Part shown: positions 52,515-62,912 of the stretch, piece by piece
Layout: every line of letters starts with the position of its first letter
Position numbering within the stretch: position 1 is the stretch's first letter
Source of the DNA: Bombardia bombarda
Lineage: Eukaryota; Ascomycota; Sordariomycetes; Sordariales; Lasiosphaeriaceae
DNA: 64,000 bases
Direction of reading: 5' to 3'
NCBI GenBank assembly: GCA_030512295.1
Contig: JAULSR010000008.1
Span: forward strand, 124,001-188,000
The notes under the pieces: model-generated
Databases searched by the model: none
Seen by the model: the letters and a program-made list of their open reading frames with translations, nothing else
Told to the model about the DNA's origin: nothing
Position numbers and translations under genes: made by a program

Positions 52515-53492
52515 ATGCCTTCTTTCGGTCACACCTACGCCTCGTCGCCGGTTCTTGCCATGCAGCCACAACCCATCCATCATTATCCTGTTCCATATCA
52601 ATACAGTATTCCGTCCTACCTGCATCGACAAACTCCATCGTCTTTCAGCCAAGCCTTTCCATGGCGTCAGCAATTTCTCGTCCGCAGCTGCTCCGTCGCT
52701 GGTCGTAAACGATCCAGAGACGAAGCCTCGGTCAATCTCGACTCTCCTGAGAAGGTCGTCGAGCCTCCGGCCATCAAAGAGCCAGAGGAAGAATGGGAAT
52801 ACGGCCCTGGCATGACCCTCATCAAAAAATCGTCGGGTTATGTTACCGATGCCGCCAGCCAATCCGGCACTTGGGTCGAGGAGAAGAAGGCTGAGATCGA
52901 CGCTCGCAAGGCTGAAGCCGCTCTCCTCGTCCAAGAGCAACTCTCTCAGGACCGTCCATCTCTGCGCAGCCACAAGTCACAGCGCCTCGAATCCTCAAGT
53001 AACGTCAGCGACACTCGTCCGCTGAGCCGGCGCTCCAGTCCCATTCGCGAGAACAGCATGTCTAGCAATCCACTCACGGCTTCCTCGGACTCGATTTCCC
53101 AGCCAATCGTGGACGACTTCACCTTCCATCTTGGCATTGGCTGGAGCCGAATCAGCGACCACATCGAGGCCGCAGCCCGGGGTTGGGCCCGCTATATCGA
53201 GAATCACTACCCTGTCACCAATGCTCGCATCCTATTGGAAAGCCGTGGCCTGCAATCATATCTGGTCGAGTCCACCGAGGGCTATTTTCTATTCGCCGAA
53301 AACCTCCGACAAGGCCGCCTGGTCAGCACGACCCCCGAGCGCGCCCTCCAGAACCTCAAATCTTCACCCCCTATCTTTGATGGCTGCCAGACCATGGAGG
53401 CGACTGAGACGTCAAAACCTACCGACGTCTCTTTGCCTGATCTTGCGTCGACTGGGCCTCTTGCATCTTCGGTCGCAATGGATATGAGCTGA
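52515..53492 (+). CDS. Unrecognised fungal protein
   Basis: 325 residues, no intron; ATG 52515 is the first ATG in the frame. I cannot name the family. Residues 1-60 are Y/P/Q rich (MPSFGHTYASSPVL). A basic KRSRDEASVNLDSPEK segment could be a nuclear localisation signal. A block EWEYGPGMTLIKKSSGYVTDAASQSGTWVEEKK is well ordered. The core at about residues 200-265 (FTFHLGIGWSRISDHIEAAARGWARYIENHYPVTNARILLESRG...) is the best folded region, with spaced aromatic residues. The tail is acidic/serine rich. A long C/T-rich leader upstream implies strong or regulated transcription. No transmembrane segment is seen. Confidence 0.75.
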   Translation: MPSFGHTYASSPVLAMQPQPIHHYPVPYQYSIPSYLHRQTPSSFSQAFPWRQQFLVRSCSVAGRKRSRDEASVNLDSPEKVVEPPAIKEPEEEWEYGPGMTLIKKSSGYVTDAASQSGTWVEEKKAEIDARKAEAALLVQEQLSQDRPSLRSHKSQRLESSSNVSDTRPLSRRSSPIRENSMSSNPLTASSDSISQPIVDDFTFHLGIGWSRISDHIEAAARGWARYIENHYPVTNARILLESRGLQSYLVESTEGYFLFAENLRQGRLVSTTPERALQNLKSSPPIFDGCQTMEATETSKPTDVSLPDLASTGPLASSVAMDMS

Positions 53493-56078
53493 ACAAAATT
53501 ACTATTTATTGCGCGATTGATTGGATTTGGCGTTAAAGGAACGGACTGGCTTCTGCTTTTGAGTGGCGGCTTGATAAAACTGACTTGTCGGTGTAAGGCA
53601 TTTATTTGGTTTTGAGCTACTAGCGACGAGGTGTGGGAATGAATTCGGCCCATGGACGACCTGTCGACGCTCGCACGCACGGCACCCACTGGCGAAAATT
53701 TCGGGGTTAAAGTTTTTGGGGGAACGGCTTGCACACACGCCGGGCGATCTATCTATTTATTCTACTGGGGGCCAAAAGGTAAAAGCCTGGTTTTCTCTCT
53801 ATTTTCTACATAACTGGCTTTTTGGGAATAATCACTAGGTTTTCCTTGCATTTTTATTTGTCTGTACTCATAGAACCTACCACATCATATCATTCAGCAA
53901 TTAAACTTAATGTGTCATCCCATACCTTCGCACTGAGACTCATTTCCATCCATCCCACCCTTTGGCAACTATCAAGGCTATCTTCGCCAGGACCGAGTCC
54001 ACGATCATGATATGGTCGCTCTGCCCTCAATGTACACACCGAATGCAATTGTCTGATATCATGTTCATTTGTATGACCTCGAGAACGGCGTGCCCATGGA
54101 GCCGGTAGTCTAGGTCATGTACAACCGGCCACAAAAGTGCCAGTCACCTTTCCTAGAGGCGCTGAGTGGCGTCTGTGATCCTTAATCTTATCATGACCAT
54201 ATCCGTATCTCCAGACGCTCTTCGCATGAGACATAGATAGCGGCTGTGGCAAAGTGTGGGTGGATTGCAAACTCACTCACTCTCCTCAAGCCATACGCTT
54301 ACCTCGGTTTACGAGGCGAAACCGAAGACAGATTGGCTGGAGCCGAAACTCTCATTCACAAAGTTTGTCTGCGTTACAAGAAGCCCACTGCAAGAGGAGA
54401 GAAAACGTTGGAAGTCTATTTTCTCAGCTAAAACCTATATAAGACCGGACCACATCTCAACTTGAATTCCTCCCTCCCCTCAAAGTGTTTGACTAGTAAA
54501 TCTTCAGTGCCCGAAAGCTCGGCGAAACACGAACTTGTCCTTTATCGTTGGATTCCCTCACCTTATAGCCGATGATAACTATCGAAGGGTATCTTTTGGA
54601 AACCGATCGTCAAAACTGAGGCTGCCCAAGATATATTCGAGAGGGGTCAGCAACTTTGCTAAGTGAGGTCCCCCTCGTATACGCTTCGTTTTTCGCCATG
54701 TCCAGAAGGATCGGTTCAAACTCTAAATATGTATACATAACCTTCGGGGCCCATCACCTCTATTTTGGCCAATGATGAAACATTGAGTGTTGGTTTCCCT
54801 GCGAAGCCACGCGTCGAGGGATACTAAGACTTGCTATGAGAGATCGATATGGTGTGTTAGCTTTAAAAGCTGACGTCTTCGCACTCCCTCCTATTGCTGC
54901 TACAGTTTGTTTATTGCCATGAGGCTCAGATCAAAGCCGTAACATATTGGGATAAGTCATCGGGGATCCTCGTGCCTTTTATTTTCTTGGCCAATGATGA
55001 GCACCGAGTGGCTTCGTCTTCGACGGTGGGTGTGCTGCATACACATGTGTAGCCGGAGTTTCGGAGCACCCTGAGGCCAAGAAAAGAAAGATTGAGCTGG
55101 CCACAACAAACCACCTCTTGATGGGAGTTATCTGTCCTGCCTGGACATGGGTGGCCTGGACTGGCTGCAAGACTGCCACGATGCCATGGTTGCGGGCTGG
55201 ATGGACGAGACTGGTGGTGGATGGAGGTAGCAAGAGGGAGGGCAGTGCGAGATGGTGGGGAACGAAGACGACAAGAACAGCAGAAGCTGGAGAGCGGTGA
55301 TAACAGAGGATTGGGGACTTGAAATGGAAGAAGAGAAGAGACTGATGAAGGATGGTGGTGGGAGGTTGGTTCAAGGAAGCGAAGAAAAAGAAGAGGATAG
55401 AAGAGAAATAGACTGGCTTATATAGACGAGCGAGAAGAGTCAACGGAAGTCCCGGTGAGCTGTTCGAGACTTCCTTCCAAGAAGCGAAGGTTATCACATT
55501 GTTGCTTCTTGCTTTCTACGGGGCATTCAAGAGGCAAGTCAAGCGCAGCACAGGTAAGGGTGGGACAAGCGTGGAAAGATGTATTTGTGTTTACCTTGCA
55601 AGAGCGTCCAAGATGGACTGGCTGAGGCAGTTGGGGCTGCGAAGTTCAGGCATGCGGTGCTTAAGGGCAGGCAGGTATTGTTAGCTCCTGTTGTTTATGA
55701 CCATCAATGAATACTCTACTTTGACCATCATGCCAGAGATTAGAATAGCAAAACTTGCAAACCCCGTCGCTGTGCATCTAGTTTTATTTTGCGGTTTTTT
55801 TCTGCCCCTTTTTTGGTTGCTTGCTATCAGGAGAAAGTATTGACCGCAGACAAAACTGGACATGCTGATTGTGCGTTAGCAATTGCTTTAAAAATTTTTA
55901 CTAAATTCAGTTAGTATCCAAACACTACTGTGATCGATGCATTCTCTGAGTCCTTTATAAGTCTGGCAGAACAAACTGCCCGTGGTACTACTAGTACTCG
56001 GCAGTGCTTGATTTCCTTGTTTCACTTGTTTCTTTCCTTCTCACGTAGCACAAAAGGTCAGCGTTATTAGCAGTAGCA
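53493..56078. other. 2.6-kb intergenic region
   Basis: The 3' flank of the preceding gene, then AT-rich sequence without supported genes. At 55128-55425 the minus strand has a TATA box, a pyrimidine-rich leader and a 19-codon ORF, listed separately. Confidence 0.5.
55128..55425 (-). promoter_or_regulatory. Promoter-like unit with leader and mini-ORF
   Basis: On the minus strand TATATAAG lies at 55425-55418. A C/T-rich stretch of about 200 nt follows and then an ATG in good context (CAACCATGGC, start 55187). The ATG frame has 19 codons (MASWQSCSQSRPP...) before a stop at 55128. This looks like the 5' end of a transcribed unit whose coding continuation I could not find. Confidence 0.35.
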
Positions 56079-56477
56079 CTATTCTGAGGTGCATTCCGTG
56101 GTCTCGGCTGCAAACAGCTGCATGAACGAGACGGGGTGAAGAGGAGGGTGGGGATACACGAACAACCAGGTCACATCAATAGCTGCAACAAATACAAAGA
56201 AGATGGATGAAAACGTCATAAAGACAAACTTTTGGGCGCATGTTTGCTTGAAGCTACCGCCAGTATCACGGAACATGATCCAGCCCATCACAAGCCAGCA
56301 CATGGCGGGGAAGAAAGAAATGAAAGAAATGGAAGGAAAGATGAGGCACACCACAAAGAAGAGCTTGACGCGGATGGCGACGGCGACGGCGTGGTTGAGT
56401 GGTTGACGCGCCGCAGCATGCGTGCAGCCAAACACACCAACCCCTCCCAAAACTCGCGAAGTCGCGATGGGAGTCAA
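56079..56477 (-). CDS. Possible small membrane protein, start unresolved
   Basis: An open frame of up to 132 codons with two strong hydrophobic segments: VKLFFVVCLIFPSISFISFF running into MCWLVMGWIMF, and FVFMTFSSIFFVFVAAIDVTWLFVY. A cysteine-bearing link (FRDTGGSFKQTCAQK) separates them. Codon use in 56079-56400 looks coding. No in-frame ATG precedes the first segment; the first internal ATG (56303) would cut it and leave 74 residues. An upstream exon is therefore likely, but I found no clear acceptor-donor pair. No family recognised. It could equally be a chance frame. Confidence 0.3.
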   Translation of the reverse strand: MTPIATSRVLGGVGVFGCTHAAARQPLNHAVAVAIRVKLFFVVCLIFPSISFISFFPAMCWLVMGWIMFRDTGGSFKQTCAQKFVFMTFSSIFFVFVAAIDVTWLFVYPHPPLHPVSFMQLFAAETTECTSE

Positions 56478-57361
56478 TCCTAATCGATGCGACTAATCGA
56501 TGCGATATGGTGCAGGTATATCATGTACCGGGTGCGCACCCTCTTGTATTCTTGAACACTTCCATCACCAATCATTTACCACACCCTGCTTCTTCCCACC
56601 AGCCCCCTGTCTTGCCTGCCGGGTCGGATTGCGCCTTCCTTGGGCAGTGGCAAAAAGATCGGTTGCAGAAAACCGTTCGCCGTCGACAGCCGGGACTGAC
56701 ACAGCCTCGCCCAGTCACAGGCGAGACCGTCTCTCCCAGGGCCGGTAGCCAGTAGCAGCGATTGACAGGTGACAGGCGAGGAGCAGTTGCTTCTTTTCCA
56801 TTCTGCATTTGTGGCTCTTCATTTATTCCCGCGACCTGCTGCTATTTTTCATATTTTTGTGCTTGATTACATTTACATTTACACACACCACCCGACTTGC
56901 CTCCATGCAATCAAAACCCGAACGAAGTTCGACCTCGACCTGGGATTCCCCAGCTCCATGCACCTAGCTCCCCGCGGGTGCACTGGCCTGCTGCCCCTCC
57001 CTCACTGTGTGCAACTTTCAGGGCAGTTTCCAGCCATTGGCATCACTTACCACCACTATAATAAACCTGGAACAAGCCTGGCGGCCGGTCGCCAGCTGCC
57101 GGCATTCGCGCACCGCTAAAAGGCGAATAAACCAATAGACAAGAACCTGCAACAAGGAGGCAGCCCGGGGGCGGACCTTGGTCGGGTCTAAGTGCGTGCT
57201 GGGTCTTGGTGGTCTTGGTGGTCTTGGTCTATCCGGCCCGTGGCCTGGTTGTGGTTGATTGACGACATCTTCGAAAGTAGAAAAAGACCCGACGAAAAGC
57301 GGAAAAGAAAGACGACACGACACAACACGAGACAGATTGGATTGGATTGGGTTGGGCTGCT
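56478..57361. other. Promoter region of the BTB gene
   Basis: 0.9 kb upstream of the BTB gene. A purine-rich stretch with GGTCTT repeats lies at about 57200-57230. I see no gene. Confidence 0.45.
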
Positions 57362-59311
57362 ATGGTTTCGTCGCAGCACGGCGATGCGTCGACCTCGCTG
57401 ACGCTGCGGGGGGGCTCGTCCGTCGTCGGGGCTGGCGGCGGTGACAGGAGGGAGGGCGGGAGAGGAGGGGCAGCATCGTCATATGTCTCGTCGCGGTCGC
57501 GGCGCTACAACCGATCCCACGCCGGCGGGAGCGCATTCGTGCCCCAGAACGAGTTCCCCGTCTTCAGCCACAGCGGCGATGTCGAGATCGTCGTGCGCGT
57601 TGCCACCGGCCACGAGAACCGCTACCTCCTGCACCGACACACCCTCACCCGCTGCTCCGGCTTCTTCGAGGCCAGCACGAGCAATGAGTGGTCGCGCGCC
57701 CAGCCACTCGTCACATCACAGACCTCACCTGCCTCATCTGTGCCTCCCGTCCCCGAACTGCCGTCGCCTGGCGCGCCCGCCATGATCGAGGGAGCAAACC
57801 CAAATCCTAATAATAATACCACTACCACCTCCTCTACCAGCGCCGAGCTGGCCAGGACAGACGGCAACTCCTCCGCCACCAAGCCATCTCCTCCCGTGGC
57901 AATGGGGCTGGGCCCCTTCCGGAAGAGGTGGAGGTACCAGCTCGACCCCGGCAGCGGCGACGACGACATCCCCATGCTGGTGCAAAAGGAGGAAACCAGC
58001 CCATCATCAACAACCGCCCCCGGCTCCGGCTCCCACAACCTCACCTCACCCACCTCCATATTCGGCGGGCCCAGTCCCGCCACGTCCTCCAGCAGACACC
58101 ACCACCACACCAAATCCACCTCGCACTCCTTCTTCCGCTCCGTCGCCAACCTCAGCCTGTCCTCATCCTCGGCCCACCACTACTCGCCCCCGGCCCTCGC
58201 CCTGCCGCCGCCCACCCAGGCCGAGCAAGACCTCCTGCGCGACTACGACAACATGTTCCGCATCATGTACAACTACCCGCCCCTGCTCGACGGCATCAAC
58301 ATCGCCGACGCCTACGTGCAGTGCAAGTCGCTGCTCACGCTGGCGGACCAGTACGACGCGCTGCCCGTCGTCGGCCCCCGCGTCGACCACCACCTGCTGC
58401 AGTTCCAGTCGCGCCTGTGGAAGCAGATCGCAAAGTACCCCATCAGCTACCTCCGGCTCGGCTACCTGTCGCGCTCCAAGGTCATCTTCCAGGAGGCGCT
58501 CATCCACGTGGTGGGGCAGTGGCCCGCGGGCGAGCGCTCCATCCGCGCGGCGCTGCCCGAGGCCGTGCTGGATATTATCGAGGATAAGGTGGACGAGCTG
58601 GAGGAGACGGTTAGCAGGATTGAGGGGAAGCTGTTTCGGCTGACGCTGACGAACAGGGCGGGCGAGAGGGTCGCGCCGGGGACGAATTATCTGGATTGGT
58701 TGGCGGTGAGTTTGTTTAGGCAGTGGCTGGCGGATAATACGACGCCGGCGCCGGTGATGCCGCTACAGATTCAGCAGCACGCGATACCGGAGAGGAGGAG
58801 GGGGGAGCATGCGGCGTTGAGTAATGGGAACGGGAATGGGGGGTCGAGAGCGAGGAGTGAGAGCGCGAGTGGGCATCATGGGGTGACGCATGGTGGTGGT
58901 GGCCACCATGGTGGGAGCAATGCCCGGCCGGGGAGTACTTCGCAGTCTCAACACCAGCATCAACATCAGCATAACACAAGCGCAACAATACCGCCGCTGG
59001 CCTCGTTGGGCCGCACTTACCGCGTGCTGGGCACCGCCGGCGGGGCGGACATCAAGGGGTATCTGTCACATGACGAGTGCAAGCGCTTTCTCAAGCTCAC
59101 GCCCGAGCTGTATAGCAGGGACAACCTGCGGCGGTTCGAGAAGCGGATTGATGAGCTCAAGGCGCTGGCGAGGGAGGTGGTGCGGCCGCTGATGGGGACG
59201 GGGCTGGAGCTGGAGATGGGCCCGGGCGGGAGGGAGGCGAGCGGGGCGATTGGGTATTTGACGTGCACGACGGTGGGGGATCGGGATTTGCCCTGGGAGG
59301 TTTATGATTGA
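57362..59311 (+). CDS. BTB/POZ-domain protein
   Basis: 649 residues, no intron. ATG 57362 is the first ATG in the frame. After a glycine/serine-rich N-terminus a BTB domain starts near residue 58: FPVFSHSGDVEIVVRV...RYLLHRHTLTRCSGFFEAS, where LHR-x-L-x-x-x-S-x-FF is the family hallmark. The domain is interrupted by a disordered insert of about 170 residues (poly-N/T/S and His-rich). It resumes as LLRDYDNMFRIMYNYPPLLDGINIADAYVQCKSLLTLADQYDA, the usual second half with its helices. A charged helical region (IEDKVDELEETVSRIEGKL) and a His/Gly/Ser-rich segment follow, then a conserved C-terminal block (IKGYLSHDECKRFLKLTPELY). BTB proteins dimerise and often serve as Cul3 adaptors, but the partner is unknown. 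Confidence 0.88.
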   Translation: MVSSQHGDASTSLTLRGGSSVVGAGGGDRREGGRGGAASSYVSSRSRRYNRSHAGGSAFVPQNEFPVFSHSGDVEIVVRVATGHENRYLLHRHTLTRCSGFFEASTSNEWSRAQPLVTSQTSPASSVPPVPELPSPGAPAMIEGANPNPNNNTTTTSSTSAELARTDGNSSATKPSPPVAMGLGPFRKRWRYQLDPGSGDDDIPMLVQKEETSPSSTTAPGSGSHNLTSPTSIFGGPSPATSSSRHHHHTKSTSHSFFRSVANLSLSSSSAHHYSPPALALPPPTQAEQDLLRDYDNMFRIMYNYPPLLDGINIADAYVQCKSLLTLADQYDALPVVGPRVDHHLLQFQSRLWKQIAKYPISYLRLGYLSRSKVIFQEALIHVVGQWPAGERSIRAALPEAVLDIIEDKVDELEETVSRIEGKLFRLTLTNRAGERVAPGTNYLDWLAVSLFRQWLADNTTPAPVMPLQIQQHAIPERRRGEHAALSNGNGNGGSRARSESASGHHGVTHGGGGHHGGSNARPGSTSQSQHQHQHQHNTSATIPPLASLGRTYRVLGTAGGADIKGYLSHDECKRFLKLTPELYSRDNLRRFEKRIDELKALAREVVRPLMGTGLELEMGPGGREASGAIGYLTCTTVGDRDLPWEVYD

Positions 59312-59873
59312 TTGATTGATTCGTGATAAAGGGTGGGTGATGATGATGATGAAAGAGGAGGGAGTAAAAGAAAAAGAAGGATGAAAAGAAAGATGGGAAG
59401 CGTGTGCGGCGTGCCTTGATGGGATTTGGATTCATTTTGGCTGTTTATATCAGTGGCTGACTGGATTAAGGAAGGGATTCATAGGAGGAGGGCTGGATGG
59501 ACCTGGTGTTCTCTGTTTTCTTTCTAACCTCCTCATCACCGCCCCCTTCTGGCTTTGCTCGCTCGCCACCCGGGTTAGCCCGCCAGCTCTCATATTTCTC
59601 TGTTCTTTTCTTTCACCCTCTCTCTGAGGTTGGTTGGGAGGATGGGGAGCTTTGTCACCCTTCCTTCTCTCCACCTCTCACCCCCTTTTTGGTTTTTTTT
59701 CCCTTGACGATATATATGACGAAACTTGACGTGATGGATTGGATGTGATATTGTAACGAGAGCGTGGCAGTCTGTTTTTATATATACTACTGCTGTTGCT
59801 GCTGCGGCAGACAAAGGATACCCGTTGATATTTTAATGGAATGGATGGATGGAATGGAATATAGTTATTACTA

Positions 59874-59909
<36 letters not shown>

Positions 59910-60464
59910 ATGGTTGAGGGCTTGCCAGCCTCGAGCCTGCTTACCTGACTTGTACATCTGAGTTTGAATCCGTGTAGTAACAATGCTTACCCTGATGATA
60001 AATATGTTGCTACATGTCCGACGGACTTGATAAATATTGATCAAGTAAATATATGCGTCGGATTTAAGCAATGTCCGATGCACACAGGAGACTCCGAAGA
60101 GGGGATCAACAATGTTACGCCAATGACACTACACTGCACTGAAGGTTGCAAATGAGCTTTTATAATCAATGGTTAGAAATGAATACATAGATATCGATGC
60201 AAGACGTGAGAGAGATAAAGATAGATATATAAATTCCTGGTTGGAATCGCATATTTGCGATTACTGTTGAAGAGGAAAGCTTCGAGCACTTCTTCCTGTT
60301 TATTACCCCACATTCAACCTGTGAGTGAGGTGGAACATCTACACCACGTAACTAACTCATCCAATTCAATCCACATCCTCATTGACTCTGACTCTCAAGA
60401 GAAACAACTCACAAAATAGACTTGTCAGAACAATTCAAAGACATATCATCCACACCCCCTCAGA
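59312..60464. other. Intergenic region, BTB gene to SDR gene
   Basis: 1.15 kb. It contains simple GCT/GCTGAT and GGTGAT repeats at about 59873-59914 and AT-rich sequence. I see no gene. Confidence 0.5.
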
Positions 60465-61386
60465 ATGTCTTCCCCCTCCGTATTCCAACCCGGCAACACA
60501 GCCGTCATCACCGGCGGCGCCTCAGGAATCGGACTCGCCCTCGCCACGCGATGTGCCACACAGCACGGCATGAAGGTGCTAGTCGCCGACTGGAACGAGG
60601 AGCAGCTGGGCAAGATCAACAACGCCAACATCACCACCTTCAAGATGGACGTGAGCAAGCTGGACGACTGGGCCAAGCTCAAGAGCAAGGTCGACGAGCT
60701 GTTCGGTGGTGCGTTTCTACTATCCTAGCATAGAACACACATAAATCTGTAGGTTCCCGGACTGACTGACCTGATACAACAAAGGCAAAATCTCCCTCCT
60801 AACCCTCAACGCCGGCATCTCCCCGCCCTCAAACTGGTCCGACCCGGCCTCGTTCCAAGCAATCCTCTCCACCAACCTCTTTGGCGTCATCAACGGCATC
60901 ACCGCCCTGCTCCCCACCGTCAAATCCTCCTCTTCGCCCTCTTCCCCCTCAGCAATTATCATAACCGGCTCCAAGCAAGGCATCACCAACCCGCCCGGAA
61001 ACCCAGCCTACAACGCCTCCAAGGCCGCCGTCAAGAGCCTCGCCGAGCACCTGTCGTTCGACCTACGCACTGCTGAGCCGCCCATCGGCGTGCATCTGCT
61101 CATCCCCGGGTGGACGTTTACCGGCTTGACGGGTAACAAGTCAGGCAGCAGTGCGCAGGAGAAGCCGGCGGGGGCGTGGTGGCCGGAGCAGGTGGTGGAT
61201 TATCTGCAGGACAAGATGGCGGAGGGCAAGTTCTACATTGTGTGTCCGGATGATGATGTGTCGGAGGAGACGGATAGGAAGAGGATGCTGTGGAGCGTCG
61301 GGGATGTGGTTGAGGGGAGGCCGCCGCTGACGAGGTGGCGGGACGAGTGGAAGGGAGAGGCGAAGGAGTGGATGGATAAGCAGTGA
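60465..61386 (+). CDS. Short-chain dehydrogenase/reductase
   Basis: NAD(P)-dependent oxidoreductase of 281 residues. Exons are 60465-60708 and 60785-61386; the intron 60709-60784 is 76 nt (GTGCGT...AAG) and splits a glycine codon in ELFGG-KISLL. The Rossmann motif TGGASGIG is at residues 16-23, and an acidic residue after beta-2 (VADWNEE) suggests a preference for NAD(H). The NAG motif is in LNAGIS, the catalytic serine in IIITGSKQG, and the YxxxK pair in YNASKAAVK. The substrate cannot be inferred. The C-terminal region (WWPEQVVDYLQDKM...FYIVCPDDDV) is typical of fungal SDRs of this length. No pathway genes adjoin it. Confidence 0.94.
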
Positions 61387-62326
61387 TAAACAGGTAGTAT
61401 GTCACAACATGGTGATAGTCGCGAGTCATCATCGAGATCTTGGTTGAAGTATTATAATTATGACTTGTCTGTCTGACGAGTGGTCGCAATCATGCTATAA
61501 AAGTGTGCTTGCTGGCCGTCATAATATAGCCGCACACAAAATGTTGAGGTGTACCTCGTCATCAAACCCCTAATGTCATCGAGTGTATCTCCATGGAAGT
61601 CTGCTGGCGAGAACAGGGAGGTCAAGTGACCTCCCTGCTTGGAATATTCTTCGCCATTCGTTTACCACGAGAACCATGGGTAGTGGTTAAACATGGTGAT
61701 ATATGGCGGTGATGGCTCTGAACTATCGAGCTATCGGGGATAAAAGGGGAATGAGCATCGTTACCATTTATTGTGTTGTCTGTCCATCAAAGTCTTAGAA
61801 ACCGGACTCCTGTAATGGTCAGTATGTCACGTCGCATATGCATAGACATCAGTATCACAGCCTCCAACGCAAAAGTCTGCACGAGGCTAACTTCGGGAGG
61901 ACCTCCCATGGAGCATTTTACAGAGCAGCGAGCGCGCATGTGTGAAATGGCCATGGAGAAAACTAAGTTTCTCAAATTCCGTTATTCTCTGCATCTAGAT
62001 TTCCGACTTTTCCCCTCCATTTCGTTTCCCGTGCTGTCATTGTGATTCATTCTGGCCAAAGGGCAGCAAGAAAGATTGGACCGACCAAACTGCGCCGCGA
62101 AAAGTGTGCAACGGTCTTTGTCGATGAGCCGTGTAAAAGAAGACGCCAGGAGCCAGTTTCGAGAATCTCCGACGGGGTATCTTTTTGGTTTTCCCTTCGT
62201 CGAAAGAGAATAGAAAAGAGAACCGGTACCAAACCCAGTTTGGTTGTGTGTGGTGTGGGCGGTGGTCTTCTCTATCCCTCCTCCTCCATCATGCGCTTAA
62301 GTTCTTAGGTTTGGTTCCATCTGCAT
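61387..62326. other. Convergent 3' region, SDR / RPL26
   Basis: 0.94 kb of AT-rich sequence with both 3' UTRs. I see no gene or repeat. Confidence 0.5.
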
Positions 62327-62912
62327 TTAAGCAGTGGCCTTGGCCTTGCCCTTGGCCTTGGCGACCTGCTCGCGGCCGGCCTTGATGCGCTCAAGGATGC
62401 TCTCGCGATCCTTGTCAAGCTTGAGCTTGGTGATGACCACGTTGCTGGGGTGGATGCCGAGGGGGACGGACGAGCCGTTGGCCTTCTCGCGGGAGACGCG
62501 CTCGATGTGGATCACATACTTGAGGCGGTAGACGGAAGTGACCTTGCCCTCCTTGTCCTTGTTGATACCACGGACAATGGTGACCTCGTCATCCTTGCGA
62601 ATGGGGATGCTGCGGACCTGTTGGAGGAAAAAAAAAGTACGTTAGTGGGGGTGGACGAGAAAGACGAATTGGATCGGCTAGGAAAATGCGCGTACGTTGT
62701 ACTTCTCACGGAGCTCCTTGCTGAGGGGGGCGCTCATGATGTCGCGGCGAATGCTCGAAGGAGCACTGAAGTGCTCCTTGCGAGACTTACGTCTGCTGGA
62801 GTGGAGGGCTGCAAAAGCATAATTGTCAGTTTTGGGGTTTCTGGTAATGGCGATTTGCGAGGCTGTCGCTCGTTTGGCGGGCTTTCTACTCACTCTTGCT
62901 GACTTTGGCCAT
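62327..62912 (-). CDS. RPL26: 60S ribosomal protein L26 (uL24)
   Basis: Large-subunit ribosomal protein of 140 residues near the polypeptide exit tunnel. Exons 62894-62912, 62696-62808 and 62327-62617; introns are 85 and 78 nt. The first exon has only 19 bases (MAKVSK plus one base), a common layout in fungal ribosomal protein genes. The body reads [40 protein letters not shown] (the second intron lies at the dash), then the KOW motif region EVTIVRGINKDKEGKVTSVY. The C-terminus is lysine/alanine rich (REQVAKAKGKAKATA). The acceptor of intron 1 is the least certain join: it gives MAKVSKTLHSSRRK, slightly unlike the common S/V-rich form. Confidence 0.95.
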
